In this document: piece after piece, positions 17,957-28,348 of the stretch
How the letters are laid out: every line of letters begins with the position of its first letter
Numbering within the stretch: the first letter of the stretch is position 1
NCBI RefSeq assembly: GCF_000196735.1
Contig: NC_014551.1
Coordinates: 2,847,001-2,911,000, forward strand
DNA: 64,000 nucleotides
Direction: 5' to 3'
From: Bacillus amyloliquefaciens DSM 7 = ATCC 23350
GTDB lineage: Bacteria; Bacillota; Bacilli; Bacillales; Bacillaceae
Position numbers and translations under genes: made by a program
Notes under the pieces: generated by a model
What the model saw: the letters and a program-made list of their open reading frames with translations, nothing else
Databases searched by the model: none
Told to the model about the DNA's origin: nothing

Positions 17957-20371
17957 TCAGTTTGCCACAATATTGACAAGCTTGCCCGGTACGGCAATGA
18001 TTTTTCGGATCGTTTTTCCTTCAAGCTGCTCTTTCACTTTTTCGTCAGCTTGTGCGAGCTGTTCTAATGCCGCTTTATCGGCATCAGCCGGAACCATTAA
18101 TTTCGCTTTTACTTTTCCGTTCAGCTGGACGACGATTTCCACTTCATCATCAACCAGTTTTGATTCGTCATAAGCAGGCCAAGCTTCATATGCAATCGAA
18201 CCTTCGTGGCCGAGTTTTTCCCACAGTTCTTCCGCCAAATGCGGGGCAACAGGAGAAAGCAGCTTCACAAAGCCTTCCATATATTCTCTCGGCAGTTCAT
18301 TCGCTTTGTAAGCTTCATTAATGAAGACCATCAGCTGAGAAATGCCTGTGTTAAAACGAAGGGCTTCGTAGTTTTCCGTCACCTTCATGACTGTTTCATG
18401 GTAGACGCGTTCAAGAGTTTCTCCCGCGCCTTCTGTCACTTTGCCGGTAAGCTCTCCGTTTTCCTCGATAAACAAACGCCATACGCGGTCAAGGAAGCGG
18501 CGGGCTCCGTCAAGGCCGGATTCAGACCAGGCGATAGATGCGTCAAGCGGACCCATAAACATTTCGTACAGGCGCAGCGTATCTGCTCCGTGAGACGCCA
18601 CAATTTCATCCGGATTGACGACGTTTCCGCGGGATTTACTCATTTTTTCATTATTTTCCCCGAGAATCATTCCTTGGTTATACAGCTTTTGGAACGGCTC
18701 TTTCGTCGGCACGACACCGATATCATAGAGGAATTTATGCCAGAAACGAGCGTACAGAAGGTGAAGCACGGCATGCTCCGCTCCTCCGATGTAGATATCG
18801 ACAGGCAGCCATTTATCCAGTTTCTCAGGTGAAGCGAGCTGATCCGGATTTTTCGGATCGATAAAGCGAAGGAAGTACCAGCAGCTTCCCGCCCATTGCG
18901 GCATCGTGTTTGTTTCCCTTCTGCCTTTTCTGCCCGTTTCAGGATCAGTGACTTCCACCCACTCTTTAATGTTGGCAAGCGGTGATTCACCGGTTCCGCT
19001 CGGTTTGATCTCATCGGTTTTCGGCAGAATCAGCGGCAGCTCTTCCGCAGGAACGGCTGTTGACGTGCCGTCTTCCCAATGAATGACCGGAATCGGCTCG
19101 CCCCAATAGCGCTGACGGCTGAACAGCCAATCACGCAGACGGTATGTCACTTTTTTCTCACCGTTTTTCGTTTCTTCAAGCCAGGCGATCATTTTTTCAA
19201 TCGCTTCCGCTTTATTCAGTCCGTTCAAAAAGCCGGAATTGACATGCTCTCCGTCTCCCGTGTACGCTTCCTCGTCTGTGTTTCCGCCTTTTACGACTTC
19301 TTTGACAGGCAGGCTGAACACTTTGGCGAATTCAAAATCGCGTTCATCATGCGCCGGCACGGCCATAACAGCGCCCGTTCCGTAAGTAGCAAGAACATAA
19401 TCAGCTATCCAGATCGGCAGCTTTTCACCGTTTGCCGGGTTTACGGCATATGCGCCCGTGAAGACGCCCGTTTTTGTTTTCGCAAGATCCGTCCGTTCCA
19501 GATCACTTTTCGCCTGAACTTCTTTAATATAAGCGTCTACCGCTTCTTTTTGTTCAGCCGTCGTAATGGCTTCAACAAGCTCATGCTCAGGAGCCAGAAC
19601 GGCATAAGCCGCGCCGAACAGCGTGTCAGGTCTTGTCGTAAACACCGTGAACGTGTCATCAGTGCCGTCGATTGCGAAATGCACGTTTGCGCCTTCAGAA
19701 CGTCCGATCCAGTTGCGCTGCATGTCTTTAATGCTTTCAGGCCAGTCCAGATCTTCTAAATCTTCAAGAAGCCTGTCCGCATAAGCGGTGATTTTCAGCA
19801 TCCATTGTTTCATCGGGCGGCGTTCAACCGGATGTCCGCCCCGCTCGCTTTTGCCGTCAATGACTTCTTCGTTTGCAAGCACCGTTCCGAGTGCCGGGCA
19901 CCAGTTGACAGGCACTTCGTCTACATAAGCGAGACCTTTTTCGTACAGCTTGGTGAAAATCCACTGCGTCCACTTGTAGTAGTCCGGATCAGTCGTATTG
20001 ATTTCACGATCCCAATCATAAGAAAAGCCGAGCGATTGGATCTGGCGGCGGAAATTATCTATATTGTGTTTCGTGAACTCAGCCGGATCATTCCCTGTGT
20101 CAAGCGCGTATTGCTCGGCAGGAAGCCCGAACGCGTCCCATCCCATCGGATGAAGCACATTGTACCCCTGCATGCGTCTCATACGTGAAAGAATATCGGT
20201 TGCCGTATAGCCTTCCGGATGCCCGACATGAAGGCCGGCTCCTGAAGGATACGGGAACATGTCAAGCGCGTAAAACTTCGGCTTGTCATTCTCTTCACTG
20301 GCGGCGAATGTTTTATGCTCCAACCAGTAATTCTGCCATTTCTTTTCTATTTTTTCGTGCTGAAAACTCAA
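17957..20371 (-). CDS. leuS: Leucyl-tRNA synthetase
   Basis: 804-residue class I synthetase that charges tRNA-Leu. HIGH-type motif is [20 protein letters not shown] near residue 40; the KMSKS loop is [15 protein letters not shown] near 575; the editing (CP1) domain includes [12 protein letters not shown], with the threonine-rich and aspartate sites that hydrolyse mischarged tRNA. TTG start with AAGGAGG eight bases upstream. Expression is controlled by the T-box leader immediately upstream. Confidence 0.96.
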   Translation of the reverse strand: MSFQHEKIEKKWQNYWLEHKTFAASEENDKPKFYALDMFPYPSGAGLHVGHPEGYTATDILSRMRRMQGYNVLHPMGWDAFGLPAEQYALDTGNDPAEFTKHNIDNFRRQIQSLGFSYDWDREINTTDPDYYKWTQWIFTKLYEKGLAYVDEVPVNWCPALGTVLANEEVIDGKSERGGHPVERRPMKQWMLKITAYADRLLEDLEDLDWPESIKDMQRNWIGRSEGANVHFAIDGTDDTFTVFTTRPDTLFGAAYAVLAPEHELVEAITTAEQKEAVDAYIKEVQAKSDLERTDLAKTKTGVFTGAYAVNPANGEKLPIWIADYVLATYGTGAVMAVPAHDERDFEFAKVFSLPVKEVVKGGNTDEEAYTGDGEHVNSGFLNGLNKAEAIEKMIAWLEETKNGEKKVTYRLRDWLFSRQRYWGEPIPVIHWEDGTSTAVPAEELPLILPKTDEIKPSGTGESPLANIKEWVEVTDPETGRKGRRETNTMPQWAGSCWYFLRFIDPKNPDQLASPEKLDKWLPVDIYIGGAEHAVLHLLYARFWHKFLYDIGVVPTKEPFQKLYNQGMILGENNEKMSKSRGNVVNPDEIVASHGADTLRLYEMFMGPLDASIAWSESGLDGARRFLDRVWRLFIEENGELTGKVTEGAGETLERVYHETVMKVTENYEALRFNTGISQLMVFINEAYKANELPREYMEGFVKLLSPVAPHLAEELWEKLGHEGSIAYEAWPAYDESKLVDDEVEIVVQLNGKVKAKLMVPADADKAALEQLAQADEKVKEQLEGKTIRKIIAVPGKLVNIVAN

Positions 20372-20460
20372 CGCAAAAACCTCCTTCTGATTGAATACGG
20401 CGTATGTAGTCCAAGTATTGACGGGATGAGAAAGATTATATTCAGATTATTCTAAAACTA

Positions 20461-20708
20461 AAAAAACTCCCTCATCCCAAAAAGGGACGAGAGATTTTTG
20501 TTTCCCGCGGTACCACCCTCGTTAGCGCGGTTTTTAGCCGCACTCACTTGATACTTTTAACGCAGTTATGCGTCAGCGGTTTTGCCGCTGCAACTCTGAG
20601 GCGAGTTCGGAAACAGACTTGATTGACTTGCACCGGCCGTCAACTCTCTGACTGCAAAATCTGCTTCTTACTGCTCCTCTTCACTGTTCTTATCGCTACC
20701 GTAATCTT
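20461..20708 (-). promoter_or_regulatory. T-box leader of leuS (tRNA-Leu sensing riboswitch)
   Basis: The 3' part holds the canonical T-box AGGGTGGTACCGCGGG (within 20501-20519, minus strand), whose UGGU pairs with the uncharged tRNA acceptor end. It is followed by the terminator stem CTCTCGTCCC-TTTTT-GGGATGAGGGAG and a run of T (20461-20494). The upstream half folds as stem I; GAACTCGCC contains CUC (complement of 20603-20605), a leucine codon in the expected specifier place. Uncharged tRNA-Leu should favour the antiterminator and read-through into leuS. Confidence 0.92.
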
Positions 20709-20714
20709 ACCTGT

Positions 20715-20743
20715 ATTTTATAGAATTCTGTTCATAAGTGCAA
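20715..20743 (-). promoter_or_regulatory. Sigma-A promoter of leuS
   Basis: On the minus strand TTGCAC (20738-20743) and TAAAAT (20715-20720) are spaced 17 bases, just upstream of the T-box leader. Confidence 0.7.
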
Positions 20744-20795
20744 GCAGGTTTGTATACAATGGGAATGTACCCAGAACGGGTCATGAGCGGGGATA

Positions 20796-21125
20796 TTATT
20801 TTGATGGAGGATTTTTTTGCTGGTGTGGTTTTGCTTCGGCCGAATCACTGTTTTGTTCCCTGACAAAATCAAAGCTTCTGAGAACAGCTTCTCCGCCGTA
20901 GCCTGCGATTATGGATAAGATGACGAGTTGAATTCCTGAATCGGGGTCAGCGGATAAGACAAGTAAGATGGAAGCAGCCATTCCGATAAAACCATCTTCC
21001 AAAAAACCGAGATAGATAAACCGCTTTGTCATTCTGGGTTTCTCCAGCCTGCCTCTCTTTTTCACATGACCGAGAACCCCCATGATTCCTCCAATTACAC
21101 AAGCAATAATTACCTGATGCAGCAT
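20796..21125 (-). CDS. ytvB: Small membrane protein of unknown function
   Basis: 110 residues, beginning MLHQVIIACVIGGIMGVLG (one membrane segment), a basic loop KKRGRLEKPRMTKRF, then two hydrophobic helices (DGFIGMAASILLVL and QLVILSIIAGYGGEAVL) and a polar tail. This matches my recollection of YtvB; no enzymatic motif. The ATG at 21125 lies eight bases after GGAAGG; an ATG two codons earlier is too close to it, and a 48-codon upstream extension has no ribosome site. Divergent from ytvA, across a 395-base gap. Confidence 0.82.
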   Translation of the reverse strand: MLHQVIIACVIGGIMGVLGHVKKRGRLEKPRMTKRFIYLGFLEDGFIGMAASILLVLSADPDSGIQLVILSIIAGYGGEAVLRSFDFVREQNSDSAEAKPHQQKNPPSK

Positions 21126-21520
21126 CTTCATCACCTTCCTAAAGCCCTTATTTAGTAAAGCGACTTCAGGCCATCCAGCCCCCTTACGAATACGATGATT
21201 TTCGATATCTACATACCGGCGAATGAGCAGGAAAGTAAAAAGCTTGTTTCTTCCATTATATGTGAACACATGATCGGTAAGCTTGATGCATTAGATTCAT
21301 TTTTCACCCAGTGACAATGACCTAGTCACTTACTTAGCGGCGATATACCTTCTCCTTATATCTTCAGTGTATATGAGGACAAGCCCGAATGACAAATCGC
21401 AAACTTCGGCTGCTTGAATCAGAACATATGTTATGCTACGGTTACTGTAGATTCATTTAAAAAGGGGAGAAACAACGGCTGAAAAAAGCGCACAGCTTTA
21501 CGGCCAAAAGGGGGTTTTAT
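21126..21520. other. Intergenic region between divergent ytvB and ytvA
   Basis: No gene is supported here. On the minus strand TATAAT (complement of 21255-21260) is a probable -10 for ytvB. An inverted repeat AGTGAC-N9-GTCACT (21310-21330) sits near the middle. Upstream of ytvA the AAGGGG near 21462 and the GGGGG just before its ATG are purine-rich sites. I found no clear sigma-B promoter for ytvA, although B. subtilis YtvA acts in the general stress pathway. Confidence 0.5.
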
Positions 21521-22306
21521 ATGGCTGACTCAAATGTATTCGGAAAACTGGAGCAGCTGGAGCTTATCAAAAAGGCGCTTGATCACGCACGCATCGGCGT
21601 GGTGATTACAGACCCCTCTCTTGAGGACAATCCCATCATATATACGAATCAGGGATTTATGGATATGACTGGCTATTCTTCCGAAGAGATATTAGGTAAG
21701 AACTGCAGATTTCTGCAAGGCAAAGAAACCGACCGAAAACAAGTCGCGAAAATAAGAAAAAGCTTAAAACATAAAGAAAAGATCACGGTGCGGCTGAAAA
21801 ATGTAAAAAAAGACGGCACCCCGTTTTGGAATGAACTCAATATTGATCCTCTTTATGTTGAAGACAAGCTCTATTTTGTCGGTTTTCAAAAAGACATCAC
21901 AGAGCAGAAAGAATACGAAAAACTCCTTGAGGATTCCCTCGCAGAAATTACGATGCTGTCAACGCCGATTGTTCCGATCAGAAACGGCATCTCCGCCTTG
22001 CCGTTAGTGGGGAACTTAACAGAAGAACGATTTGACTCAATTGTGACAACTTTGACGGACATATTAACCGCATCTAAAGATGATTACTTAATTATAGACT
22101 TATCAGGTTTGGCCGAGGTGAACGAACAGACCGCGGACCGGATTTTCAAATTGCACCACCTGCTTAAATTAATCGGCACAGAATTAATCATCACCGGTAT
22201 CAAGCCATCCCTTGCCATGAAAATGAATCAGCTTGATGCCAATTTTTCTTCATTTAAGACCTATTTAAATGTTAAGGACGCAGTCAACGTGCTTCCTGTC
22301 GTATAA
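21521..22306 (+). CDS. ytvA: Blue-light photoreceptor YtvA (LOV-STAS)
   Basis: 261 residues, the same length as the B. subtilis protein. Residues about 15-125 are a LOV/PAS domain with GKNCRFLQ, whose Cys62 forms the flavin-cysteinyl adduct on blue-light absorption. A linker helix ([17 protein letters not shown]) leads to a C-terminal STAS domain (about 148-258) containing [21 protein letters not shown]. YtvA joins the stressosome with the RsbR paralogues and turns on sigma-B in light. ATG preceded by a G-run; monocistronic with a bidirectional terminator. Confidence 0.95.
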   Translation: MADSNVFGKLEQLELIKKALDHARIGVVITDPSLEDNPIIYTNQGFMDMTGYSSEEILGKNCRFLQGKETDRKQVAKIRKSLKHKEKITVRLKNVKKDGTPFWNELNIDPLYVEDKLYFVGFQKDITEQKEYEKLLEDSLAEITMLSTPIVPIRNGISALPLVGNLTEERFDSIVTTLTDILTASKDDYLIIDLSGLAEVNEQTADRIFKLHHLLKLIGTELIITGIKPSLAMKMNQLDANFSSFKTYLNVKDAVNVLPVV

Positions 22307-22309
22307 ACA

Positions 22310-22339
22310 AAAATCCCGCCGAAACGGCGGGATTTTTTT
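22310..22339. terminator. Bidirectional terminator between ytvA and yttB
   Basis: Perfect stem AAATCCCGCCG / CGGCGGGATTT around AAA, with T-runs on both strands, between two convergent genes. Confidence 0.9.
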
Positions 22340-22343
22340 GACG

Positions 22344-23528
22344 TCATCGCACTTGGACGTTTTGTTTATGAACAGCTTTCAGGCGTTTGTCGTAAAGCAC
22401 CGTCGCTGCGATGCTGACGACAAGAAGCACCATCAGGATCAAGAGCAGCACGCTCATGCCGTACTGATCAACCAGCACGCCGCCAAGGAGCGGGCCGATC
22501 ATTCTGCCGCCCGTCGCAGCGCTGTTGACGAACCCTTGGTAAAACCCTTCTTTTCCCTTAGGCGCAAGCTGATTGGCAATAGTGGGAACGGCAGGCCAGA
22601 CAAGCATTTCTCCGATCGTTAAAATCACCATCGCGGTGAGGTACATCGGAAATTGCTTGGCGCCGAGAAGCACGCCGAACGAGACGATAAAAATACAAAA
22701 GCCGATGACCATCTGCGTTTTTAACGCACCGGACCATTTTTTCAGAACAACTCCTATAAGAGGCTGTCCGGCGACAATTAATATTCCGTTTACGGTCCAG
22801 AGCACACTGTATAATGAAAGCGGCATACCGATGCTTTGAGTATGTGACGCAACGGTTGTGGACCATTGCGAATAGGCAATCCACCCGAGAACATACCCGC
22901 CGCTCAGTATAAGGAGCGCCGTAAATTTCGTTCTGCTGCTGACAGGCTCGTAGTCCAGAACAGAGACCTGGCCCGCATTTCCGGTTTTGATATTTCGAAA
23001 ACCGAAAAATACAATAAGGAAAAACAGCACATACAGCAAGGCATTGGCTAAAAACACGTACGTAAACGAGTACGCCGCAACCATTCCTCCCAGTGCGGAA
23101 CCGACAGCGACACCTGCGTTCTGAGCTACATATATCGCATTAAAAGCTCTCCGCCCGCCTTCTTTCCAGACCGCTCCCGCCATGGCGTAGCTGGCCGGGA
23201 ACACGATGCCGGAACCGAACCCGACAATGATGAGCAGCCAAATATAAACGGGCCATTGGTGAAACAGTACAAGTCCGAGAAGACTTGCCAAAGTGATCAT
23301 AATGCCCAACATAATGGATTTGAATCCGCCGATTTTATCAAACAAAAATCCGCCGCATAAATTCCCCGCTACACTGGCTCCGGAATTCAGCATCAGAACA
23401 ATCCCCGCAACAGTCAGCGATTTCCCTAAATGATTATGAATATAGATCGTATTCAGCGGCCACAAAAAAGATGCGCCCGTCACATTGATAAACATTCCGA
23501 TGATTAATATCTTCAAAGCGCGCGGCAT
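22344..23528 (-). CDS. yttB: MFS efflux transporter
   Basis: 394-residue major facilitator with 12 predicted helices. The loop 2-3 signature is GGFLFDKIGGFKSIMLG; the N terminus (RALKILIIGMFINVTGASFLWPLNTIYI) and late GEMLVWPAVPTIANQLAPKGKEGFYQG resemble drug-efflux permeases of the YttB/MdtH type. Substrate unknown. The ATG (MPRALK) at 23528 follows AAAGGGGGA; the frame is open 17 codons further without a ribosome site. The upstream region contains a perfect 12-base inverted repeat. Confidence 0.86.
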   Translation of the reverse strand: MPRALKILIIGMFINVTGASFLWPLNTIYIHNHLGKSLTVAGIVLMLNSGASVAGNLCGGFLFDKIGGFKSIMLGIMITLASLLGLVLFHQWPVYIWLLIIVGFGSGIVFPASYAMAGAVWKEGGRRAFNAIYVAQNAGVAVGSALGGMVAAYSFTYVFLANALLYVLFFLIVFFGFRNIKTGNAGQVSVLDYEPVSSRTKFTALLILSGGYVLGWIAYSQWSTTVASHTQSIGMPLSLYSVLWTVNGILIVAGQPLIGVVLKKWSGALKTQMVIGFCIFIVSFGVLLGAKQFPMYLTAMVILTIGEMLVWPAVPTIANQLAPKGKEGFYQGFVNSAATGGRMIGPLLGGVLVDQYGMSVLLLILMVLLVVSIAATVLYDKRLKAVHKQNVQVR

Positions 23529-23636
23529 ACCGATCCCCCTTTCTCTATAAAAAAATCCATGAAAAAACGGAAACCGCAAGCTGCAGCTCCGTATCGGTCG
23601 TTATCATAGCACATTCATTCTATCCCCGCGGACGCC

Positions 23637-23686
23637 TTTTTTCAACATAAGAATCTGAAAAAAATAATGCCGGAATGTTGAAAAAA
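23637..23686. repeat. Perfect 12-bp inverted repeat between yttB and a YwaF-like gene
   Basis: TTTTTTCAACAT (23637-23648) and ATGTTGAAAAAA (23675-23686) are exact reverse complements separated by 26 bases. It lies upstream of yttB and just beyond the stop of the next gene (23722). The ends are not followed by a clear T-run, so a regulator-binding dyad is as likely as a terminator. Confidence 0.6.
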
Positions 23687-23721
23687 TTACAAATGATTGG
23701 ATTCACAAAAACAGCCCGCCA

Positions 23722-24423
23722 TCATGCTCTTTTCTTCAGCAGCCAAAACGGGATATACAGAATGAAAAAGCTCAATATCACCGCCGCTTCCATTGAAAGA
23801 AGATACCACGGCCAAGGCCCGAAAACATTCAGAAGCGAAGCGGTCTTCGGTTTTTTCATTAAATAAAGGTAGTTCGCATTCAGCACACGATCAATAAAAA
23901 AGACACACGCCCCGTACAGATTGACGATCAGCACTGACACCCAAAGTGCGTGCACCGACGGTCTGTACTTTTCTGCACTGGCCATAAATAGACAGGCAAG
24001 AAAAACACAGCCGTGAGAGACGAAAAACACGATATACCGAAAATGAGGGAAGGTATACGCCCCTAAATCAGGCGTAGCCATCGCCTGTATGGCGCTGCCC
24101 AAACCGGCAAAATAGAGGAAGGCGAACAGCTTTTTGCTTTTTGTCATAACCATCAGCATCGCCAAATAGACGGATAGGTCGCTCAGCTGCAGCGGCAGAG
24201 ATGTTTTCAGCGACCAGGCATGATGAAAGAGCAGCCATATATGGTAGCAGATCTGCGACACGGCAAGAAGAATGAACAGCACATATCGGAAAACGCGATT
24301 CGGCCGGCCGTGATTGAGCTTTTTCCGTAATATGATCACGAACACTCCCAGCAATCCGATGATGAAAAGCGTGAAAATGTGTTCCGCAGAAAAAAGATGA
24401 AAGGCCCCTGTTTCAGATTTCAA
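23722..24423 (-). CDS. YwaF/TMEM164-like integral membrane protein
   Basis: 233 residues, almost entirely hydrophobic, with about six or seven helices. It begins FHLFSAEHIFTLFIIGLLG and contains LPLQLSDLSVYLAMLM and RYIVFFVSHGCVFLACLFM, the LPLxLC/D and FFxxHG pattern I associate with the YwaF (TIGR02206) family. Function unknown. The frame opens with TTG at 24423 without a good ribosome site, so the true start is uncertain. I do not recall it at this place in B. subtilis 168; it sits between yttB and the bacitracin genes. Confidence 0.72.
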   Translation of the reverse strand: MKSETGAFHLFSAEHIFTLFIIGLLGVFVIILRKKLNHGRPNRVFRYVLFILLAVSQICYHIWLLFHHAWSLKTSLPLQLSDLSVYLAMLMVMTKSKKLFAFLYFAGLGSAIQAMATPDLGAYTFPHFRYIVFFVSHGCVFLACLFMASAEKYRPSVHALWVSVLIVNLYGACVFFIDRVLNANYLYLMKKPKTASLLNVFGPWPWYLLSMEAAVILSFFILYIPFWLLKKRA

Positions 24424-24508
24424 TTAAAAATATTTCTGCATAAGGCTCCCCCGCGCGAATAAATGACGTATGTCTATTCTTTTAAAAATCGCTTTCTTCT
24501 ATTCATGC

Positions 24509-24535
24509 AAAAAAAGCCTCCGCTGTGCGGAGGCT
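24509..24535 (-). terminator. Terminator of the bceAB operon
   Basis: Minus-strand stem GCCTCCG-CACAG-CGGAGGC followed by TTTTTTT, 12 bases after the bceB stop. Confidence 0.9.
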
Positions 24536-24547
24536 CCTCAACTTATT

Positions 24548-26488
24548 TTACAATGCGGATTGAATGACTTTTTTATAATAAAGCACCGACAATATGCCAA
24601 ATATGGAATACAGCAACGTATACAGCGCCATGACCATGATCATCGGCGTCCACACCTCGGTTCCGAATAAAAACCATCCTGACTGAACGGCGAAATAGCT
24701 GTGGAAAAGCCCGAGAACGAGCGGAATGCCGAAATGATACGCCTGCTTCCGGCGGATGCCTTTCAGCAGATCTCCCGTTGTGAAACCGAGCTTCCGCAAT
24801 ATCGTGTAATCAGCCTTTTCATCCTCGCACTCGCCCATTTGTTTAAAATAAAGGATACACCCTGAGGTGATCAGAAAGGTTAAGCCCAAAAACCCGACGA
24901 TAAACATGATCAGCCCCATGTTTTTCTTTTGGGTGTCAGCCGTTTCAAACTGTGAAAGCGCGCCGTCTGAATAGCGCTGCGCCTGAAACAGGTCATCAGC
25001 TTTTTGGACGTCCTCTTCATGTTTGAGTGTAATGCCGAAAAATTGATTTGATTTTCCCTGGATGGATGGGTCGATATCTTTCTCAATCCGGTCAAATACA
25101 TGCTGCGTGACAATAACGGTCGGCAGTCCTCCGCTTGTGAATGTATAAGACAGGATGAAGTCGTTCTTCAAGCCCTTATACGCGAGCGGTATTTTATCCG
25201 TTTTGCCGTTTACTTCAATGGAACCCGACGTTTTTAGGTCGAGAAATTTTTTCATCATATCATTATATCCGGTAAACACAGCTTCTCCGTCAGAAAGTGC
25301 CACCCCTTCCGCGTCTTTCTCACTTACAATCGGCAGCGCCAAGTGGGATGGGTCTTGTTTAAAACTTTTCATATCACCGTTTATGATGTTCTTCATATTG
25401 ACACCGGCCTGAATGGTCTTGATTGTCTTCACTTGATACCCAATTCCGTTTTTTTTCAATAAGGCGGTAAATGAGTCAGCCTCCTTTTGGTTATCAAACG
25501 CAAAGTCAGCCGCCGTATTTTGCTCGGCTGATTTTTCCGCAGAGTAATACGAAATATAGCTTAAAGACAGTAAACCGATTGACAGCGCCGAAAGAGTCGT
25601 AATAATCGTCAGCAGTACGGCGTTAGACTTCATCCGGAACATGATGGATGACAAAGACAGCACTTCACTGACATTCAGATACCCGCCCTTTGATTTTCTG
25701 ATAAGGTTAGCCAGAAAGCTGACCGAACCTTTATAAAACAAATAGGTTCCGATAATCACAGATCCGAGAATAAACACCATTGCCGAAAACAGTTCATTCA
25801 TGGTCGTAAAACTGCCCCCGAATAGTTGAGCGGACACCGCATAGCCTGCGATGATGGCCGCAATACCGATAACGCCGATTGTCATCTGCAGCCAAGAGAG
25901 CCGCCTTATGCCGCTTTCTGACGATGACGCAGCTTTAAATAAAGACAAAATGCTTTGCCGTTTAATAAATAAGTAATTCATCATCATAATCAGCACATAA
26001 ACGGCCCCGAACACAATCAACGTCTGAACGAGCGCCCTGCTTGTGAAAAACAAGGAGACAGCGGCTTTTACACCGACTGTATGGAACAGCATCATCATAC
26101 ATAATTTCGAAAGAGAAAAGCCGGCAAAAATACCGATCCATATCGACCCGAAATACAAAATAAAATTTTCTGTGCTGAGTATGCGGAAAATGTGCATTTT
26201 CGTCATGCCGATTAATCGGAATAAGCCGATTTCCCGGCCGCGCCGTTTAATAAAAATAGTGTTGGCGTATAAAAGAAATACCGACACAATCGCCACAAGC
26301 AGAATGGAGGCGGCCCGGATCGCCGCCGCTCCTTTTATGGAGCTTTTCATTTCATCAAGCGCCGGATCGTATTGCATTGTGACAAAGGCGAAATAAAGGG
26401 CGGCGCTGAACACCAGCGCGAAAACGTAAAGATAATAGTTTTTCATATTCTTTTTCAGGTTCTGGAAGATCAAATGATGAATGCTCAT
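24548..26488 (-). CDS. bceB: Bacitracin ABC transporter permease BceB
   Basis: 646 residues, identical in length to B. subtilis BceB. Ten predicted membrane helices include an FtsX-like block near the N terminus ([20 protein letters not shown]) and one at the C terminus ([20 protein letters not shown]), with a large extracellular domain of about 200 residues (roughly 310-520) between helices 7 and 8. That domain binds the bacitracin-lipid target complex; BceB also activates the kinase BceS. Its start overlaps the bceA stop (ATGA). Confidence 0.94.
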   Translation of the reverse strand: MSIHHLIFQNLKKNMKNYYLYVFALVFSAALYFAFVTMQYDPALDEMKSSIKGAAAIRAASILLVAIVSVFLLYANTIFIKRRGREIGLFRLIGMTKMHIFRILSTENFILYFGSIWIGIFAGFSLSKLCMMMLFHTVGVKAAVSLFFTSRALVQTLIVFGAVYVLIMMMNYLFIKRQSILSLFKAASSSESGIRRLSWLQMTIGVIGIAAIIAGYAVSAQLFGGSFTTMNELFSAMVFILGSVIIGTYLFYKGSVSFLANLIRKSKGGYLNVSEVLSLSSIMFRMKSNAVLLTIITTLSALSIGLLSLSYISYYSAEKSAEQNTAADFAFDNQKEADSFTALLKKNGIGYQVKTIKTIQAGVNMKNIINGDMKSFKQDPSHLALPIVSEKDAEGVALSDGEAVFTGYNDMMKKFLDLKTSGSIEVNGKTDKIPLAYKGLKNDFILSYTFTSGGLPTVIVTQHVFDRIEKDIDPSIQGKSNQFFGITLKHEEDVQKADDLFQAQRYSDGALSQFETADTQKKNMGLIMFIVGFLGLTFLITSGCILYFKQMGECEDEKADYTILRKLGFTTGDLLKGIRRKQAYHFGIPLVLGLFHSYFAVQSGWFLFGTEVWTPMIMVMALYTLLYSIFGILSVLYYKKVIQSAL

Positions 26489-27240
26489 GCCTGAACCCCG
26501 CCCAACACGCTTTGTGTTTTCATAATATCCTGAAAAAAGTCCGGTCTCTCCTGACCGCCTTTATTCAGCTGTGTATACACACGGCCGTCTTTAATGAAAA
26601 CCACACGTCCGGAATAGCTGGCGGCAACCGGATCATGCGTCACCATCACAATGGTGGCGCGGCGCTTCTGATTCAAACGGCTCAGTTTATTCAGTAAATC
26701 CGAGGCAGCCTTAGAATCGAGCGCTCCGGTCGGCTCATCGGCAAAAATGATGCCCGGCTCATGGATAACAGCTCTTGCGGCAGACGTCCGCTGTTTTTGC
26801 CCGCCGGAAATTTCACTCGGATACTTATGTCTTAAATCATAGATGCCAAGCTCCTCTGCCGTCTCGGCAAATCGCAGATCCGCCTCTTTTTTAGACATTT
26901 TCGTAATGGATAACGGCAGGAGTATGTTTTCTTTCACGGTCAGCGTATCCAATAAGTTATAATCCTGAAAGATAAAGCCGAGATGCCGTTTTCTGAATTC
27001 GGCAAGCTGTTTTTCCTTCATGGACGTAATCTCCGTCTCATTCACTTTAATGGTACCCGCGCTTACTTTATCAATGGAAGAAAGCACATTCAAAAGGGTC
27101 GTTTTCCCTGATCCTGACGGGCCCATAATACTGACGAATTCCCCTTTGTGGATCTGAAGATCAATTCCTTTCAGCACCTCTTGTTTATTCAGCTTATTTC
27201 CATAGCTTTTGCGAATATTGCCTGCTTCTAAAATCACCAC
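26485..27240 (-). CDS. bceA: Bacitracin ABC transporter ATPase BceA
   Basis: 251-residue LolD/MacB-type ATPase: Walker [10 protein letters not shown] (near 40), Q-loop [12 protein letters not shown], signature [16 protein letters not shown], Walker [13 protein letters not shown] and H-loop THDPVAAS. It powers BceB to free undecaprenyl pyrophosphate from bacitracin. Starts GTG (a second GTG follows) with AAAGGAGA upstream. Separated from bceS by about 100 bases carrying the BceR-type operator, so bceAB has its own inducible promoter. Confidence 0.94.
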   Translation of the reverse strand: MVILEAGNIRKSYGNKLNKQEVLKGIDLQIHKGEFVSIMGPSGSGKTTLLNVLSSIDKVSAGTIKVNETEITSMKEKQLAEFRKRHLGFIFQDYNLLDTLTVKENILLPLSITKMSKKEADLRFAETAEELGIYDLRHKYPSEISGGQKQRTSAARAVIHEPGIIFADEPTGALDSKAASDLLNKLSRLNQKRRATIVMVTHDPVAASYSGRVVFIKDGRVYTQLNKGGQERPDFFQDIMKTQSVLGGVQA

Positions 27241-27330
27241 GTTACGATTCTCCTTTTTACATTGGTTATATTTATTGTAAGAACAGGAGCCGTTTTTTTC
27301 GTTTGATTAAGCGAACAAAAGAGAAAAGCA

Positions 27331-27348
27331 TGTGACACTTTTGTCACA
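27331..27348. promoter_or_regulatory. Candidate BceR operator of bceAB
   Basis: TGTGACA-CTTT-TGTCACA is a perfect 7-base dyad with a 4-base spacer, overlapping the 3' end of bceS and about 91 bases upstream of bceA. It agrees with the TGNCA-N4-TGNCA-like sites I recall for Bce-type response regulators. Downstream on the minus strand TACAAT (near 27275) is a possible activator-dependent -10. Confidence 0.72.
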
Positions 27349-28348
27349 CGCTGAACGTGCTGACGGCATCGTTCTGCTTCGGAAACACCAATGTAAAAAC
27401 CGTGCCTCGTTTCGGCTCTGATCGTACACTGATGCGGATGAGAAGCGGGACCGCAGCTTTTTGAGCCAAATACAGGCCCATCCCGGTTGACGCGTGATCA
27501 CGGCTCATTCGCGTTGAAGTAAACCCCTTTTCAAAAATGCGCGGAAGATCTTTAGGCTTGATGCCGATGCCGCGGTCTTCGATATCCACATGCACCCGGC
27601 CGTTGTGTTCATAGCTTTTTACGGTAATATCATCCGCTTCACTGTATTTGACGGCATTGCTTAACAGCTGTCTGATGATGAAGGACAGCCATTTCCCGTC
27701 ACTGAGAACGTCTTGTGCCTCAAGCTGAATGTCAAACCCGATTCCTTTCTGTATACACCATGATTGCAGGTTTTTAATTTCGTTGAAAACGAGAGGACGG
27801 AGCTGAACGTGCTGAAATGATAAATCATTTTCAATAAAGGTCAATCGTTTCTGATGAAGCTGCTGGTCAAGGAGATGGTGAATCCGCAGCCATTCATACT
27901 GCAAAGGAGCTTTTAGCGGCTGTTCATCCAAGCGTTCGATCATAAGGTTCATCGCTGTCAGCGGTGTTTTGACTTCGTGAATCCACGACATCAGCTCATC
28001 TTTCTCATGCTCTGAGGCCGCCTGGAGATGAAGTGAGCTTTTTCTCAATTGCTCTGTCTGCCCTTCGATGCTTTCTTCAATGATGGATTCAAACGGACTG
28101 TCTGGCTTTTTCAGATAAGAAATGTCTAAATTGGCGTCCCATTCTGTTAAGCTTTTATAAAAAGCGGTCTCTTTGCGATAGCGGAACAAGAGAAACACAA
28201 GAAACAGAAGAAGCGATAGATAAATGAAATACAGCACCGATAAAAACGGAATGGATGGATCAATATATGCCGCAAAAAGGAGCACGGCCTGCTGAAAAAG
28301 AAACATCGCGATCCAGCTTTTTCTTTCAAGCAGAAATGATTTAATCAT
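27344..28348 (-). CDS. bceS: Intramembrane-sensing histidine kinase BceS
   Basis: 334 residues: two N-terminal helices (SWIAMFLFQQAVLLFAAYI and LSVLYFIYLSLLLFLVFLL) joined by only a few residues, so the kinase has no external sensor domain. Then follow the phosphoacceptor SWIHEVKTPLTAMNL with its histidine, the N-box RQLLSNAVKYS and G-boxes DRGIGI and STGMGLYLA. It senses bacitracin through BceAB flux and phosphorylates BceR. Its ATG lies eight bases inside the end of bceR; a frame 17 codons longer lacks a ribosome site. Confidence 0.94.
   Translation of the reverse strand: MIKSFLLERKSWIAMFLFQQAVLLFAAYIDPSIPFLSVLYFIYLSLLLFLVFLLFRYRKETAFYKSLTEWDANLDISYLKKPDSPFESIIEESIEGQTEQLRKSSLHLQAASEHEKDELMSWIHEVKTPLTAMNLMIERLDEQPLKAPLQYEWLRIHHLLDQQLHQKRLTFIENDLSFQHVQLRPLVFNEIKNLQSWCIQKGIGFDIQLEAQDVLSDGKWLSFIIRQLLSNAVKYSEADDITVKSYEHNGRVHVDIEDRGIGIKPKDLPRIFEKGFTSTRMSRDHASTGMGLYLAQKAAVPLLIRISVRSEPKRGTVFTLVFPKQNDAVSTFSV

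Noticed and set aside
20400-20760. Small genes within the leuS leader
   Set aside because: Short frames there overlap the T-box structure and have no ribosome sites.
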